Of a stretch of 33,043 nucleotides of DNA, positions 1 through 9,075 are shown piece by piece; the first letter of the stretch is position 1; each line of letters opens with the position of its first letter. This DNA comes from Planctomycetota bacterium. GTDB taxonomy: Bacteria; Planctomycetota; Planctomycetia; Gemmatales; Gemmataceae. The stretch is taken from the NCBI GenBank assembly GCA_009920765.1, contig RFZJ01000048.1, positions 1 to 33,043 of the forward strand. The letters run 5' to 3'. The notes below the pieces were generated by a model. It saw nothing but the letters and a program-made list of their open reading frames with translations, did no database searches and had not been told where the DNA came from. The translations under genes were made by a program, and so were the position numbers.

Positions 1-940
<940 letters not shown>

Positions 941-2161
941 GTGAGAATTTTTAGTTTAAAAGCGGGAAAGAACATGTACGGATTTTTAACATTTCTCATT
1001 TTGATATCAAACCAAACCAGCCCTTCATCCGGTGCTGGCAGCCAAACCGTTCCTTTCACTGCAAGAATCATATTGCCCAACGCAGAGGTTCGCTCCGGCC
1101 CGGGAAGCGATTCAAAGCTATACGGAACCAATAATCTTAAGGCAGGCGATATTATCACCGTGGTACAAGAGCGAGCCGATGGTTGGCTGGCAATCCGCCC
1201 GCCAGATGGTTCTTTTTCTTGGGTCCAAAGCAAGTACCTCCAGCGAATTGTTGCGACACAGCCTAATTATCTGGTGCAAACAAACGATGGCAACAAGGTT
1301 CCCGTGTACATAGGCAGTGCGATGTTAAACACCAAGCCTACTCTTGAAAGCGCAAGATTGGCGAGAGGAACGCAGGTAAAATCGCTGGGCGCAGAACAAT
1401 CAGATGGCAAAGAAAACTGGATACCCATCGTACCGCCAGAAAATGAGTTGCGCTATATTCGGTGCGAGGCGATAGGAAAACAAGCGGTGCAAGCCAACCC
1501 CGCCCCCGCAGCAGTGCCTGCAATGACTACCAATCCCGGGAATCAAAATACAATCGTAAATGCCAATTCTGCAGTACCGAATTGCGATCCAAACCAACGC
1601 TGGAATCAGGCAATTAGCGCAGAATCAGCAGGGCAATCAACTGAAGCAATACGGTTATACACTCAAATTGGCCAGGATTTCGCCTGCAGCCAGCCTATGT
1701 TTTCGAGCCAGTCTTACGGCAGAGCAGCTTGGTTGCGCGATTGTGCATCGAAGGGAAAAACAAACACAATACAAGCATGTGCGCCTGGTCAACCCAAGCT
1801 AACCAACAAAGCATTGGTTCAAGCAGTATCGAACTCGCAGAACAATGCACCTACTGCGCCCATCGCCACCATGGTGCCCCAAGGTAACGGACCAAGCCCA
1901 ACACCAATCAAATCAATTAATTCTGGTACGGGTTCAGGGGTTGGCCCTGGTTTTCTTCGTAAAGCAGGCAGGCCACAAGGATACGAGCCATCATACTACA
2001 TTGAATCGCAGCAAGGCAGGCCGTTGATATATTTGGTTCCTGCACCGGGTCAGAATTTGGATGCGTTTTTAAATCAACGAGTGGAAGTTTCAGGGCCAAC
2101 AACTTATCGAAGCGATATGCGTGCCTATGTAATGACTGCTTATCAAATCCAGCCTAAGTAG
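941..2161 (+). CDS. Secreted bacterial SH3-domain protein
   Basis: This is a 406-residue predicted exported protein of unknown role. The GTG start at 941 gives a basic N-terminus followed by a hydrophobic stretch (MYGFLTFLILIS), a plausible signal peptide. The alternative ATG at 974 follows a GGGA-like ribosome site but would leave a signal without positive charge, so the start is uncertain. Residues about 40-100 form a bacterial SH3 (SH3_3) unit with the typical NAEVRSGPGSDSKLYGT and GWLAIRPPDGSFSWV segments. A second, weaker SH3-like unit follows to about 175. The middle has an Ala/Pro/Asn-rich linker and a helical TPR-like piece (WNQAISAESAGQSTEAIRLY). The C-terminal 75 residues resemble a small beta-barrel ending in QRVEVSGPTTY. 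SH3_3 domains usually bind cell-wall or protein ligands. A cell-envelope role is inference. Confidence 0.8.
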   Translation: MRIFSLKAGKNMYGFLTFLILISNQTSPSSGAGSQTVPFTARIILPNAEVRSGPGSDSKLYGTNNLKAGDIITVVQERADGWLAIRPPDGSFSWVQSKYLQRIVATQPNYLVQTNDGNKVPVYIGSAMLNTKPTLESARLARGTQVKSLGAEQSDGKENWIPIVPPENELRYIRCEAIGKQAVQANPAPAAVPAMTTNPGNQNTIVNANSAVPNCDPNQRWNQAISAESAGQSTEAIRLYTQIGQDFACSQPMFSSQSYGRAAWLRDCASKGKTNTIQACAPGQPKLTNKALVQAVSNSQNNAPTAPIATMVPQGNGPSPTPIKSINSGTGSGVGPGFLRKAGRPQGYEPSYYIESQQGRPLIYLVPAPGQNLDAFLNQRVEVSGPTTYRSDMRAYVMTAYQIQPK

Positions 2162-2163
2162 GA

Positions 2164-3378
2164 TCAGCTAGCTTTCTTAAAATCTTTAGCAATTAAAGCA
2201 GAATCTGCATTGTTTCTCAAAGCTTTTTCATATGCGGAATAAGTATTCAGGGCACATTGATGCCAGGAAAAATGGGAAGCTTTTTCAACAGCGCCTTTTC
2301 GTAAGTTCCTATGCCACTCATCATCCCAAGCTAATTGCAAAAGCGCATCCCGCCAGGCGTCTTTATCTTCGGGATGGAAATAAGAAGCGGTTGACCCACA
2401 AACTTCTTGATGAGCACCAATTTTGGAAGCAAGAACTGCCCCCCCACAAGCCATCATTTCGACAGGCGGGAAGCCGAAGCCTTCGTAATGAGAAGGGGCG
2501 AGCAACGCACGGGCACAATTGTAAACTGCAGAAATCTTTTCTTCTGGAATGTATCCAGGAAGGATTACATTACGATGCTTTGCGGTTTCGTGATAAAACG
2601 CTGCTTCTTTTTCTGCATTCCAACCCCACCCACCGACCAGTAACAAAGGATATTGTTCGCGAACCCGAAGTGGAAGATCACAATAAACCTGCATCAGGAA
2701 AAGAAGATTCTTTCTAGGCTCGATAGTACCAAGATGCAGGAAATACTTTTGGGGGAGGTTTAACTCTTTAAGAATAGCTCTGGCTTCAGGAATGGGCAAA
2801 GGCGAAAGCCCTGAACGAATTCCATTATGGGTTGTGGTTATTTTTTCGCTGGGAACACCCAATTCCGCGATCAGTTCTTGTTTCACAAACTCTGAAACCG
2901 TGAGAAAATGGACGCAATTGGAAATTGCTTTTTCAAATCGTTTTTCAAATTCATGCACCCGATCTTTAGGGTGCCATTGCGGATAACGAATAACTGAAAG
3001 ATCATGTATGGTAGAAAGAGTTGGGGCATCCACAGCGAAGGGCAGGAAATTGGGTTCGTGATATAAATCACAACCAATCCTACGCGCCCGATCGGCAAAC
3101 AAATAATCCAACCCATTCCTTGCCAAACCTTTAATCTGATTTTTGATGATCGAAGTGGCAGAATAGCTCTGCCCTTGCAAGTTGCCTGTGACAACGGGTT
3201 TTGCTGGCTTTAATTTAGCCATTGTACCTTTGACTAGCGGTTCCCAAGAAGGGTGAGGGAACAAATCTATTTCCAGGGAGTGGTGCAGTACTTGTAAGGC
3301 AGTGCAAAGTTCAGCAGTGTAATGGCCTACACCGCTGCGCTGTTTCAAGGCAGGAAGATAATTAACTAGGATTCTCAT
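2164..3378 (-). CDS. GT4-family glycosyltransferase (GT-B fold)
   Basis: This 404-residue cytosolic or membrane-associated glycosyltransferase probably transfers a sugar from a nucleotide donor to an envelope glycan. The N-terminal half begins [20 protein letters not shown], the usual glycine-rich acceptor-domain start, and contains [13 protein letters not shown]. The C-terminal half has the donor-site signature [12 protein letters not shown], then the EX7E element in [17 protein letters not shown], and DKDAWRDAL near the end. This pattern is typical of the mannosyltransferase-like GT4 proteins of bacterial polysaccharide pathways. The exact sugar cannot be read from sequence. It ends with TGA three bases after the stop of the convergent SH3 gene and stands alone, so no gene cluster defines its pathway. 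Confidence 0.92.
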   Translation of the reverse strand: MRILVNYLPALKQRSGVGHYTAELCTALQVLHHSLEIDLFPHPSWEPLVKGTMAKLKPAKPVVTGNLQGQSYSATSIIKNQIKGLARNGLDYLFADRARRIGCDLYHEPNFLPFAVDAPTLSTIHDLSVIRYPQWHPKDRVHEFEKRFEKAISNCVHFLTVSEFVKQELIAELGVPSEKITTTHNGIRSGLSPLPIPEARAILKELNLPQKYFLHLGTIEPRKNLLFLMQVYCDLPLRVREQYPLLLVGGWGWNAEKEAAFYHETAKHRNVILPGYIPEEKISAVYNCARALLAPSHYEGFGFPPVEMMACGGAVLASKIGAHQEVCGSTASYFHPEDKDAWRDALLQLAWDDEWHRNLRKGAVEKASHFSWHQCALNTYSAYEKALRNNADSALIAKDFKKAS

Positions 3379-3480
3379 TCAATCAACACTCTAAGCCAAT
3401 TAATTCACTATCGCTTTTTACCGTTCTTTAGTAGTTTTAGGCAAGTTCAAAATACTGTTCCTTTCATCATGAAAAGATCA

Positions 3481-3486
3481 TATAAT
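3481..3486 (+). promoter_or_regulatory. Perfect -10 element upstream of the DUF1559 gene
   Basis: TATAAT lies 76 bases before the ATG at 3562. At the -35 distance only a weak match (TTCCTT, spacer 17) is present. Transcription from here would begin near 3493, inside the 5' extension of the longest ORF, which supports 3562 as the translation start. Confidence 0.4.
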
Positions 3487-3561
3487 CTAGTAATGGCGTA
3501 TATGGACTTAAACAGGGGCACAAATACGCTTATAGTTCCCACCCATCTGGCAGGAAAAAAC

Positions 3562-4503
3562 ATGAGCTATCAAATTAAGGTTAGCAATAGAGTGAAAAAA
3601 GGTTTTACCCTGATCGAACTATTGGTGGTGATAGCAATCATCGCAATCTTAATTGGGCTATTATTACCGGCAGTGCAAAAAGTCAGGGAAGCTGCAAGCA
3701 GGATGAGTTGTAGTAACAACTTAAAACAATTGGGCCTTGCAATGCATAACTACAATTCAACTTATTCTTGTTTTACCAACAGCAGAAGAGATGCAGATTA
3801 CACGTGGATATGTCAACTTTTGGATTATTTAGAACAAGGTGCATTCCGTAATTCGTGGGACTTCACCAAAAACTACTACAGTCAATCCCAACAAGTTCGC
3901 ACCCAAACCATCAAGGCTTTATTCTGCCCTGCACGAAGAGCACCCATGACCCAGGATGCCAATAATGGGGACCAGCAAGATGGTCAGCCCGCAACAAGCA
4001 CCCGTTATCCAGGGGCATTGGCAGATTATGCTGCAAACGCTGGAACCACCGGAGGGGATTACGCTTACACGACCAATACTGATGGAACCCCTAATACACC
4101 AACCAATGGGGTCTTTCCTTTATCAAATCCTTGGGGACTAGGTGAAACTGTTTATAGAACAGGATTTCGAATCGCAGAAATACCAGACGGCCTCAGCAAC
4201 ACTTTTCTTTTCGGTGAAAAGCATGTGCCTATTAATATGTTTGGCGATTTAAACTCACGAGATGGGGCAGCGTATAATGGCGACAAAGGCTCGAGCTTTG
4301 TTGGCGCTTCTGCAACTAATTTGCCTTCAAAGGGCCCTACCGACACCCGGACAGGGTGCTTTGGAAGCAGCCATTCAGGCGTTGTACAATTTGTTTTTTG
4401 TGATGGTTCGGTTAAAGCCATCACTAATTCCATCCAAGGCACTGTCTACGCTAATCTTGCCAATCGCATGGATGGTAATGTAGTGGATGCCAGCCAATAC
4501 TAA
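3562..4503 (+). CDS. DUF1559 / prepilin-type N-terminal cleavage protein
   Basis: This 313-residue type IV pilin-like protein is of the family greatly expanded in planctomycetes. The start is ATG at 3562 because AGGA lies at 3552-3555 with ideal spacing, a -10 element lies downstream of the longer ORF start, and the encoded N-terminus then fits a prepilin leader: [19 protein letters not shown], with cleavage expected after the glycine before FTLIE. The hydrophobic helix is followed by [20 protein letters not shown], the DUF1559 signature, and the family's C-terminal [19 protein letters not shown] (H and DG box). The exact role of DUF1559 proteins is unknown. Assembly by a type II secretion-like system is inferred from the leader. 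Its stop overlaps the stop of the convergent kinase gene. Confidence 0.93.
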   Translation: MSYQIKVSNRVKKGFTLIELLVVIAIIAILIGLLLPAVQKVREAASRMSCSNNLKQLGLAMHNYNSTYSCFTNSRRDADYTWICQLLDYLEQGAFRNSWDFTKNYYSQSQQVRTQTIKALFCPARRAPMTQDANNGDQQDGQPATSTRYPGALADYAANAGTTGGDYAYTTNTDGTPNTPTNGVFPLSNPWGLGETVYRTGFRIAEIPDGLSNTFLFGEKHVPINMFGDLNSRDGAAYNGDKGSSFVGASATNLPSKGPTDTRTGCFGSSHSGVVQFVFCDGSVKAITNSIQGTVYANLANRMDGNVVDASQY

Positions 4504-5978
4504 TCTTTCCACACAGGCAATTGAATTTGGAAAGTAGTGCCCACATCGACAACGCTTTGAACCGTGATGGCTCCGTTATGTTTTTCTACCACGCCTTTGC
4601 AGATGGCAAGGCCCAAACCACTACCACCTGAAATACGAGATCTGGCTTTATCGACACGATAAAATCTTTCAAAAACAAACGGTAAATGCTCTTCAGTAAT
4701 TCCAACCCCGTTGTCCTTGATTTTTAACGAAGCTTTATTATTCTCACAGTCAAGGGTGATAACGACTTCGCCACCTGGTTTATTATAAATAATTGCATTG
4801 GTAATTAAGTTATCAATCATGCGCAAAAGACTTTCAGCATTACCTAATATTTGAACAGCATGTAATTCAGAAACCAAGCTAATTTGTTTTTCTGAAGCCA
4901 TTGGCCCTAATAAGCTTATAGATTCTGATACAAGATCATTTAAATTGATTTGCTGCAAATGAAAGTCTGCGCTCGAAGAATCAAGCCTTGCAAGTGCAAG
5001 TAAACCATCAACCAAATTAGTCATTCGTTCTGAAGCCTTGAGAGAAACTTCGATGGCTTCTTGATATTCCTGAGAAGATCTTGGTTGAGAAAGTGAAAGT
5101 TCAGAAACAGAGCGAATGACCGTAAGTGGGGTCCGAAGTTCATGGGAAGCATCTGCGGTGAACTGTCGCTGTCTGGAAAAAGAAGCATCCAGACGGGAAA
5201 ACAAACGATTTAAGACATCCGCCAACCCTGCCAATTCTGAATCGATCTGATTTGGATCGAGACGTTTGCTTAGATCTTTTTCGGATAAGAGTTCAGCAGT
5301 AGCAGACATTTGAGTAATAGGGCGCACCATTCTTGAAGCGATTGCAAAAGAGGCTCCAACACCAAAGACAAGAAAAACAAAGCCTATTCCAACGAATTGA
5401 AATGCGATATTCCGCAGGCGGATAAATTCTTGATTGAGTGGCTTTCCGACAATTATTTTTGCCCCACCTGGGCCGATCATCCGGACTTCCCTCAAGTTGT
5501 TTTTCAGCGTGATCAAAGATGGGCGGGGATAAAAGCTTCTGCCTAGACTATCTTCCTCCGAATAGCCAGGCGGCAAGAAGTCCTTCTTTAGCAACTTATC
5601 ATTGGAAGTCGTTACGATGAAATAAGGTTGATCCCTAAGACCATTCATCCCAGGGATGTTTAATTCTTTAGGCAATCTTAATTCTTCAAGAAACTGCTCT
5701 TTTGAACGGCGTGGCCTTGGGGGCGGGGGTGAACTCCCATCTGGCTTAACTATTGGCGGCGATATGGAAAGCATATCGAAACCCTGCTGGATAGCGGGCG
5801 GGGGAAAAGAACGAAGCATGACATCCAGATAAAGTGCGGCTGCTTCAAGCCCACGATCAACCTCCGCAAAGGTTGAACGCCATACCTGATAATAAAAAAC
5901 AGAACCGCTGAAAGTGATGACTGTCGCCAGCAGGGCGGAATAAAAGAACTGCAGTTTCCAGCGCAAGGATTTAAACAC
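4500..5978 (-). CDS. Sensor histidine kinase of the OmpR-partner (QseC/PmrB-like) class
   Basis: This is an inner-membrane sensor kinase of about 492 residues. One transmembrane segment lies at about 7-30 and another at 191-214. They flank a 160-residue extracytoplasmic sensor region that is proline-rich ([12 protein letters not shown]). A HAMP linker follows ([16 protein letters not shown]), then the HisKA box [18 protein letters not shown] with the phospho-accepting His at about 279, and the HATPase_c boxes [24 protein letters not shown] and [13 protein letters not shown] chose GTG at 5978, which overlaps the response regulator stop by eight bases and implies coupled translation. An ATG at 6056 is open in frame but would overlap by 86 bases. 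The signal is unknown. The neighbouring exported thioredoxin-like protein suggests envelope or redox stress. Confidence 0.93.
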   Translation of the reverse strand: MFKSLRWKLQFFYSALLATVITFSGSVFYYQVWRSTFAEVDRGLEAAALYLDVMLRSFPPPAIQQGFDMLSISPPIVKPDGSSPPPPRPRRSKEQFLEELRLPKELNIPGMNGLRDQPYFIVTTSNDKLLKKDFLPPGYSEEDSLGRSFYPRPSLITLKNNLREVRMIGPGGAKIIVGKPLNQEFIRLRNIAFQFVGIGFVFLVFGVGASFAIASRMVRPITQMSATAELLSEKDLSKRLDPNQIDSELAGLADVLNRLFSRLDASFSRQRQFTADASHELRTPLTVIRSVSELSLSQPRSSQEYQEAIEVSLKASERMTNLVDGLLALARLDSSSADFHLQQINLNDLVSESISLLGPMASEKQISLVSELHAVQILGNAESLLRMIDNLITNAIIYNKPGGEVVITLDCENNKASLKIKDNGVGITEEHLPFVFERFYRVDKARSRISGGSGLGLAICKGVVEKHNGAITVQSVVDVGTTFQIQLPVWKD

Positions 5979-6624
5979 TGATGATATATCCCAAACCACG
6001 CCTGGTCTCGATGATATCTTCCTCGATTTTTTTCCGGATATTCGAAATATGAACATCCACCAGATTACTCATGGAATCCTCGTTTGCATCATAAACATGT
6101 TCGTAGATTTCAGTACGAGTGACGACTCTGTTTTTTTTAAGTACAAGCATCTCAAGAATCGAGAACTCCTTGGCAGTTAAGTCAACACTACGACTGCCAA
6201 CATTAACCAGTCTTGAACCAAAATTTATGGTAACACCCCTAATGGTGGTTATATTTTCACTCGTACCCAATGAACGCCTGATCAAAGCCTGCAGTCTTGC
6301 AAAAAGCTCAGGCATTGCGAATGGTTTGGTAAGGTAATCATCTGCCCCAAGGTTGAGGCCATTGACTCTGTTTGCAACCGTATCACGTGCACTAAGAATC
6401 AGGATCGGGGTTGAATATAATTTCCTGAACGACCCGAGGAATTGAGCCCCATCCATGACAGGCATCATCATATCCAAAACAATTGCATCATATCTACTGA
6501 TTGCAGCATAAGAAAGGCCCTCGCTGCCATTCGTTGCTTCATCCACTGCATAGCCTTTTTCGCGCAAGGCCTTTGCAATTGTTCGCAGCAAATCCGGTTC
6601 ATCTTCAACCACAAGAATTCTCAT
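5971..6624 (-). CDS. OmpR/PhoB-family response regulator
   Basis: This 217-residue DNA-binding response regulator is the partner of the overlapping histidine kinase. The receiver domain spans residues 1-115 with the acidic pair in VVEDEPD, the phospho-acceptor Asp51 in YDAIVLDMMMP, a conserved Ser in ILILSARD and Lys100 in DDYLTKPFAMPE. The C-terminal winged helix (about 130-217) has the usual LTAKEFSILEMLVLKKNRVVTR and VDVHISNIRKKIE motifs. It starts 18 bases after the stop of the thioredoxin-like gene, so the three genes are probably one transcript. Direct repeats with 11-base periodicity upstream of that gene are a candidate binding site for it. Confidence 0.95.
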   Translation of the reverse strand: MRILVVEDEPDLLRTIAKALREKGYAVDEATNGSEGLSYAAISRYDAIVLDMMMPVMDGAQFLGSFRKLYSTPILILSARDTVANRVNGLNLGADDYLTKPFAMPELFARLQALIRRSLGTSENITTIRGVTINFGSRLVNVGSRSVDLTAKEFSILEMLVLKKNRVVTRTEIYEHVYDANEDSMSNLVDVHISNIRKKIEEDIIETRRGLGYIISV

Positions 6625-6642
6625 TATGGTTTTACCAACAAT

Positions 6643-7425
6643 TTATTTGCTGCTATTTTTTGCACGGGCGCGCTCTCGGGCACTTAGCTCTTGCTTATCA
6701 GTCACCGGCAATTTTGTTTCCCAAAAAACCCCCTTCTGGTGCCCCTGTTGCACATGATTCCAAAAACTAAGTGTAGGCCATTTGCCTTTGCTCAACCCTT
6801 GATTAAATGTTTCCTTTAGCTGCATGGAAGAAACCTCTGCTGTCTGAAACAGCACTTCGCCTTTTAATCCGAAGTTATCGGGCTGAACCACTAGAATCTG
6901 GGATTCTTTTTCAGCCCCATTCACCAACTCTAATTCTTTTTGATCCCTGACTTTCACATAAATAAACTTCCCGATAAACTCCTGCGACCAAGCAATGGCG
7001 GATATTTTTTTTTCGAGGTCCAAGACATCTCCATTTGTTGTGGGATTAACAATTACCAAGGGTTGCTTATCGCACCCTGCAACATTCAAAGCCAAACGTA
7101 AATCAGCAACATAGGGAACTGAGGAAATTTTTTGGATCTCAGAAACCACACCGGGATATTTCATTGAAATCTTGGTCATGCCCTCAGCCATGGTTTTTGA
7201 ATTCGAATAAACCTGGCCGGTGCCACGGGCTGCGCGGGAAAGTCGCTCCTTGGCATCGGGGGAAAGAATACAAAAAACGGTATTTTCCACGTCTCCAGAC
7301 CTGCCCACATTGAAGGTTTTTAAAAACGCAGCTTCTTCCTTGTTTTCGTAACTAAGAAGCCGAATGCAGATAAATTTTCTGGAAGCAGCAATTACATCGG
7401 GATCAGACAAGAAACTCGTATCCAT
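6643..7425 (-). CDS. C-terminal part of thioredoxin-like protein, in frame downstream of TGA
   Basis: This open frame of 260 residues starts at ATG 7425, only 15 bases after the TGA that ends the preceding ORF and in the same reading frame. It lacks the first strand and active-site region of a thioredoxin fold but continues it: DVIAASRKFICIRLLSYE and AAFLKTFNVGRSG match the helix and strand that follow the active site in thioredoxin-like proteins, and VFCILSPDAKERL matches the next strand and turn. A second thioredoxin-like half may follow (QPLVIVNPTTNG, FIGKFIYVKVRDQKELE). No good ribosome-binding site precedes 7425. I therefore think this is not an independent gene but the second part of one 469-codon gene, 8052-6643, which is either recoded at TGA or disrupted. 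The C-terminus is basic (ARERARAKNSSK). Confidence 0.7.
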   Translation of the reverse strand: MDTSFLSDPDVIAASRKFICIRLLSYENKEEAAFLKTFNVGRSGDVENTVFCILSPDAKERLSRAARGTGQVYSNSKTMAEGMTKISMKYPGVVSEIQKISSVPYVADLRLALNVAGCDKQPLVIVNPTTNGDVLDLEKKISAIAWSQEFIGKFIYVKVRDQKELELVNGAEKESQILVVQPDNFGLKGEVLFQTAEVSSMQLKETFNQGLSKGKWPTLSFWNHVQQGHQKGVFWETKLPVTDKQELSARERARAKNSSK

Positions 7426-7440
7426 CCCGGCTTTGCCCGG
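7398..7440 (-). promoter_or_regulatory. SECIS-like hairpin immediately after in-frame TGA
   Basis: Read on the minus strand, the mRNA after the TGA can fold with an outer stem CGGGAT (7429-7424) with ATCCCG (7403-7398). Above it are a small internal loop and an upper stem ACGAG (7419-7415) with CTTGT (7411-7407), closing a UUU loop. The apical loop begins 27 bases after the UGA, within the 16-37 base range reported for bacterial SECIS elements. A G borders the loop, and counts as the first loop base if the G-C closing pair opens. The structure is seen by eye only and could arise by chance. Confidence 0.35.
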
Positions 7441-7443
7441 TCA
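7441..7443 (-). other. In-frame TGA splitting a thioredoxin-like gene (candidate Sec codon)
   Basis: The codons read GGA ACC TGG TGA CCG GGC AAA GCC GGG ATG, with the same frame open on both sides for 203 and 265 codons. The TGA is codon 204 counted from ATG 8052, eight codons after a Cys in SAAPHCAGV, at the place where thioredoxin-like proteins carry their redox site. Options are selenocysteine insertion, a recent nonsense mutation, or a sequencing error. TGA ends other genes in the window normally. Confidence 0.5.
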
Positions 7444-8052
7444 CCAGGTTCCAGAAACACCAGCACAATGGGGTGCAGCAGAAAGAAGCAAAATGGGAAG
7501 GCCGGTTCGTTGAGCCTCTTTCAAGCCCCCGTCAAGAGAAGCAAACCATTGGATTTGGGAAAGGTTTTGCTGCTTAGTCTCCATGTCAGGCCTTGGCTGC
7601 GTGCTCTTTTTCTCAGGAGCATTACCATCCTTCCCTTTATCGCTGGCACCTTTGCCATCTTTGCCCTTCCCCTCTTTTCCGTCTTTGTCCTTGCCTTTGC
7701 TTTTGCCTTCCTTGCCATCCATTTTTCCAAGGCCTTTAGAGGCTTCAACTTTTTTAACCTGCCCGGCAGAAAGAATCTTGGTAAGTTTTGCTTTGACATC
7801 TTTTTCAAGATCGGCGATTTGTTTCAATTGATCTTCTGAGAGTTCAAGTGTATCTGCGATATGTGGTGGTAAAACCTTGCCAAGTTCGAAGCCCATGGGG
7901 GGCCCTTTTTTATCGCCCGCTGGACCTTTTTTCGCATCTTTGCCACCATCTTTCTCTGGCCCGCCCTTGCCATCCTGTGGCTGCGACCAGACACTTAAGC
8001 ACATGAGACATAGCAATCCAAAGGTTGCGATTCCAGCAAGATATTTCTGCAT
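7441..8052 (-). CDS. Exported Spy/LTxxQ-like and thioredoxin-like protein, N-terminal part up to TGA
   Basis: This encodes 203 residues before an in-frame TGA. The start at ATG 8052 is set by GGAG eight bases upstream and by the signal peptide it creates (MQKYLAGIATFGLLCLMCLS, cleaved near SVWSQ). Then come a Gly/Lys/Asp-rich stretch, a helical segment LELSEDQLKQIADLEKDVKA resembling Spy/LTxxQ-type periplasmic segments common in planctomycetes, and a Lys/Gly/Asp low-complexity linker (about residues 115-160). After that the thioredoxin fold opens: SLDGGLKEAQRTGLPILLLS, AAPHCAGVSGTW. The frame then meets TGA, yet the fold continues in the same frame. The likely product spans 8052-6643, an exported redox-type protein. 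Its location ahead of a two-component system suggests it is a target or sensor of the same envelope response. That last point is inference. Confidence 0.75.
   Translation of the reverse strand: MQKYLAGIATFGLLCLMCLSVWSQPQDGKGGPEKDGGKDAKKGPAGDKKGPPMGFELGKVLPPHIADTLELSEDQLKQIADLEKDVKAKLTKILSAGQVKKVEASKGLGKMDGKEGKSKGKDKDGKEGKGKDGKGASDKGKDGNAPEKKSTQPRPDMETKQQNLSQIQWFASLDGGLKEAQRTGLPILLLSAAPHCAGVSGTW
7610..7737 (-). repeat. Low-complexity Lys/Gly/Asp coding repeat
   Basis: Imperfect repeats of GGC-AAA-GAC/GAG codons encode a linker rich in KGKDGKEGK units between the Spy-like helix and the thioredoxin-like domain. The strong purine bias creates long false ORFs on the opposite strand. Confidence 0.7.
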
Positions 8053-8113
8053 GATAAGTCTCCAAACTTTTGGTAATAGCCCGAATCTAGACCTTAATAT
8101 AATCAAAGTAAGG

Positions 8114-8130
8114 TTAAGAGAGCATTAAGA
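8114..8130 (-). promoter_or_regulatory. Candidate response-regulator box upstream of the thioredoxin/RR/HK operon
   Basis: On the minus strand the site reads CTTAAT-GCTCT-CTTAAC. Two near-identical hexamers lie 11 bases apart, one helical turn, as expected for tandem OmpR-family binding. It matches the PmrA-type box (YTTAAK-N5-YTTAAK) at all but one position. It lies about 60 bases upstream of the ATG at 8052. I could not place a convincing -10 at the right distance, so this is tentative. Confidence 0.35.
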
Positions 8131-8167
8131 AGGGTTGATTTCTAGAATATTTAAAGAAAAAAAGAAG

Positions 8168-8241
8168 TGCCCCTGACTGGATTCGAACCAGTGACCGACG
8201 GATTAGAAATCCGTTGCTCTATCCAGCTGAGCTACAAGGGC
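8168..8241 (-). tRNA. tRNA-Arg (anticodon TCT)
   Basis: A complete 74-base cloverleaf lies on the minus strand. The acceptor stem is GCCCTTG with CAGGGGC (one G-T pair) plus discriminator A. The D-stem is GCTC/GAGC. The anticodon stem ACGGA/TCCGT encloses the loop TTTCTAA with anticodon TCT, reading AGA. The T-arm is ACTGG/CCAGT with the invariant TTCGAAT loop. CCA is not encoded. A T-rich run follows the 3' end and may act as terminator. It is placed just downstream of the PPTase gene on the same strand. Confidence 0.97.
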
Positions 8242-8291
8242 ATACAAAAAATTATTATATTCAATAAAGGGCAGTTGCCCAAGGTGTTCCT

Positions 8292-9059
8292 CTACATCAT
8301 TTTAGGATTATCTTTACCATCCCAATGCCAGGTGAGTGATTTAATAGGCTGGGTAGTCAAAAAGGCGGCAGCACCCATGAAGTCCTTGCTCGGCTCAAGG
8401 TGTAAGATTGTCCAGCGGCGTGCCTCGTCAGGGCAGCCATCGACCAACCTGATTCTGGGGGTTTCATTGCGCCCCAATGAAACTTCCACACGATCTAGAC
8501 CAAATCCCAGACCATGACCATTGGCCTTTAAAAAAGCTTCTTTTCGAGTCCAAGCCTGAAAAAAAACAGATTGCATCTCGTGGCCGGGTTGCTGTGAAAG
8601 TGTTTGCGATTCCCAGGGTGAAAAGAAGCGTTCCGCAAGAAATAAGCTGTTTTCAATGAACCTGACTTTTTCAACATCCACCCCTATTTCAACCGAGCCC
8701 GAAAGGCCGATCAGCCCCAAACCATGCGAATGGGAAAGATTAAAATACAATCCTTTATGATTAGCCAGAATCGGTTTCCCCATACCGGTACTTGCAAAAC
8801 TAATTGCCTGGGGCTCACAGCCCAAATATCCAGCCAGAAAAATCCGAAGCACCGCCCTGCCAACAATAGCCTGCTCGCGCACTTCCAAGGAACGCATACG
8901 CATGGCGCGATTTATTTCTTCAGGATGCAATAACTTTGATAATAACTCGACTTCTTTGGAAGGTCTAGAAGTATGAAAAGACCAAATATGAACACAACCC
9001 GGTTCAAGGGGTGTCAAACCATTGCTTATAGGCCAAGTAGGCTTAACGGGATTAGCCAA
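8292..9059 (-). CDS. 4'-phosphopantetheinyl transferase (Sfp type)
   Basis: This enzyme transfers the phosphopantetheine arm of coenzyme A to a serine of acyl or peptidyl carrier proteins. The Sfp-type core is visible: GKPILANHKGLYFNLSHSHG (substrate-binding SHS segment), then the Mg-binding GVDVEKV, and further on FFQAWTRKEAFLKANGHGL, the WxxKEA motif. At about 255 residues it has the usual Sfp/AcpT2 length. The frame is open to a TTG at 9113 inside tyrS. I prefer TTG at 9059, because AAAGGGG sits seven bases before it and it begins just after the tyrS stop. No in-frame ATG exists near the N-terminus. No polyketide or peptide synthetase is nearby, so the target is probably the fatty-acid ACP or an unlinked cluster. 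Confidence 0.9.
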   Translation of the reverse strand: MANPVKPTWPISNGLTPLEPGCVHIWSFHTSRPSKEVELLSKLLHPEEINRAMRMRSLEVREQAIVGRAVLRIFLAGYLGCEPQAISFASTGMGKPILANHKGLYFNLSHSHGLGLIGLSGSVEIGVDVEKVRFIENSLFLAERFFSPWESQTLSQQPGHEMQSVFFQAWTRKEAFLKANGHGLGFGLDRVEVSLGRNETPRIRLVDGCPDEARRWTILHLEPSKDFMGAAAFLTTQPIKSLTWHWDGKDNPKMM

Positions 9060-9075
9060 AGTGAGCCCCTTTAAA

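Noticed and set aside
7441..7443. Alternative genetic code in which TGA is a sense codon
   Set aside because: TGA ends the glycosyltransferase, tyrS, both the leader peptide and the partial DUF1501 gene at family-appropriate lengths, so it is a true stop in this genome.
7468..7839. Plus-strand hydrophobic ORFs opposite the Lys/Gly repeat
   Set aside because: They are the complement of the purine-rich repeat codons in the thioredoxin-like gene. The Phe/Leu richness is an artefact.
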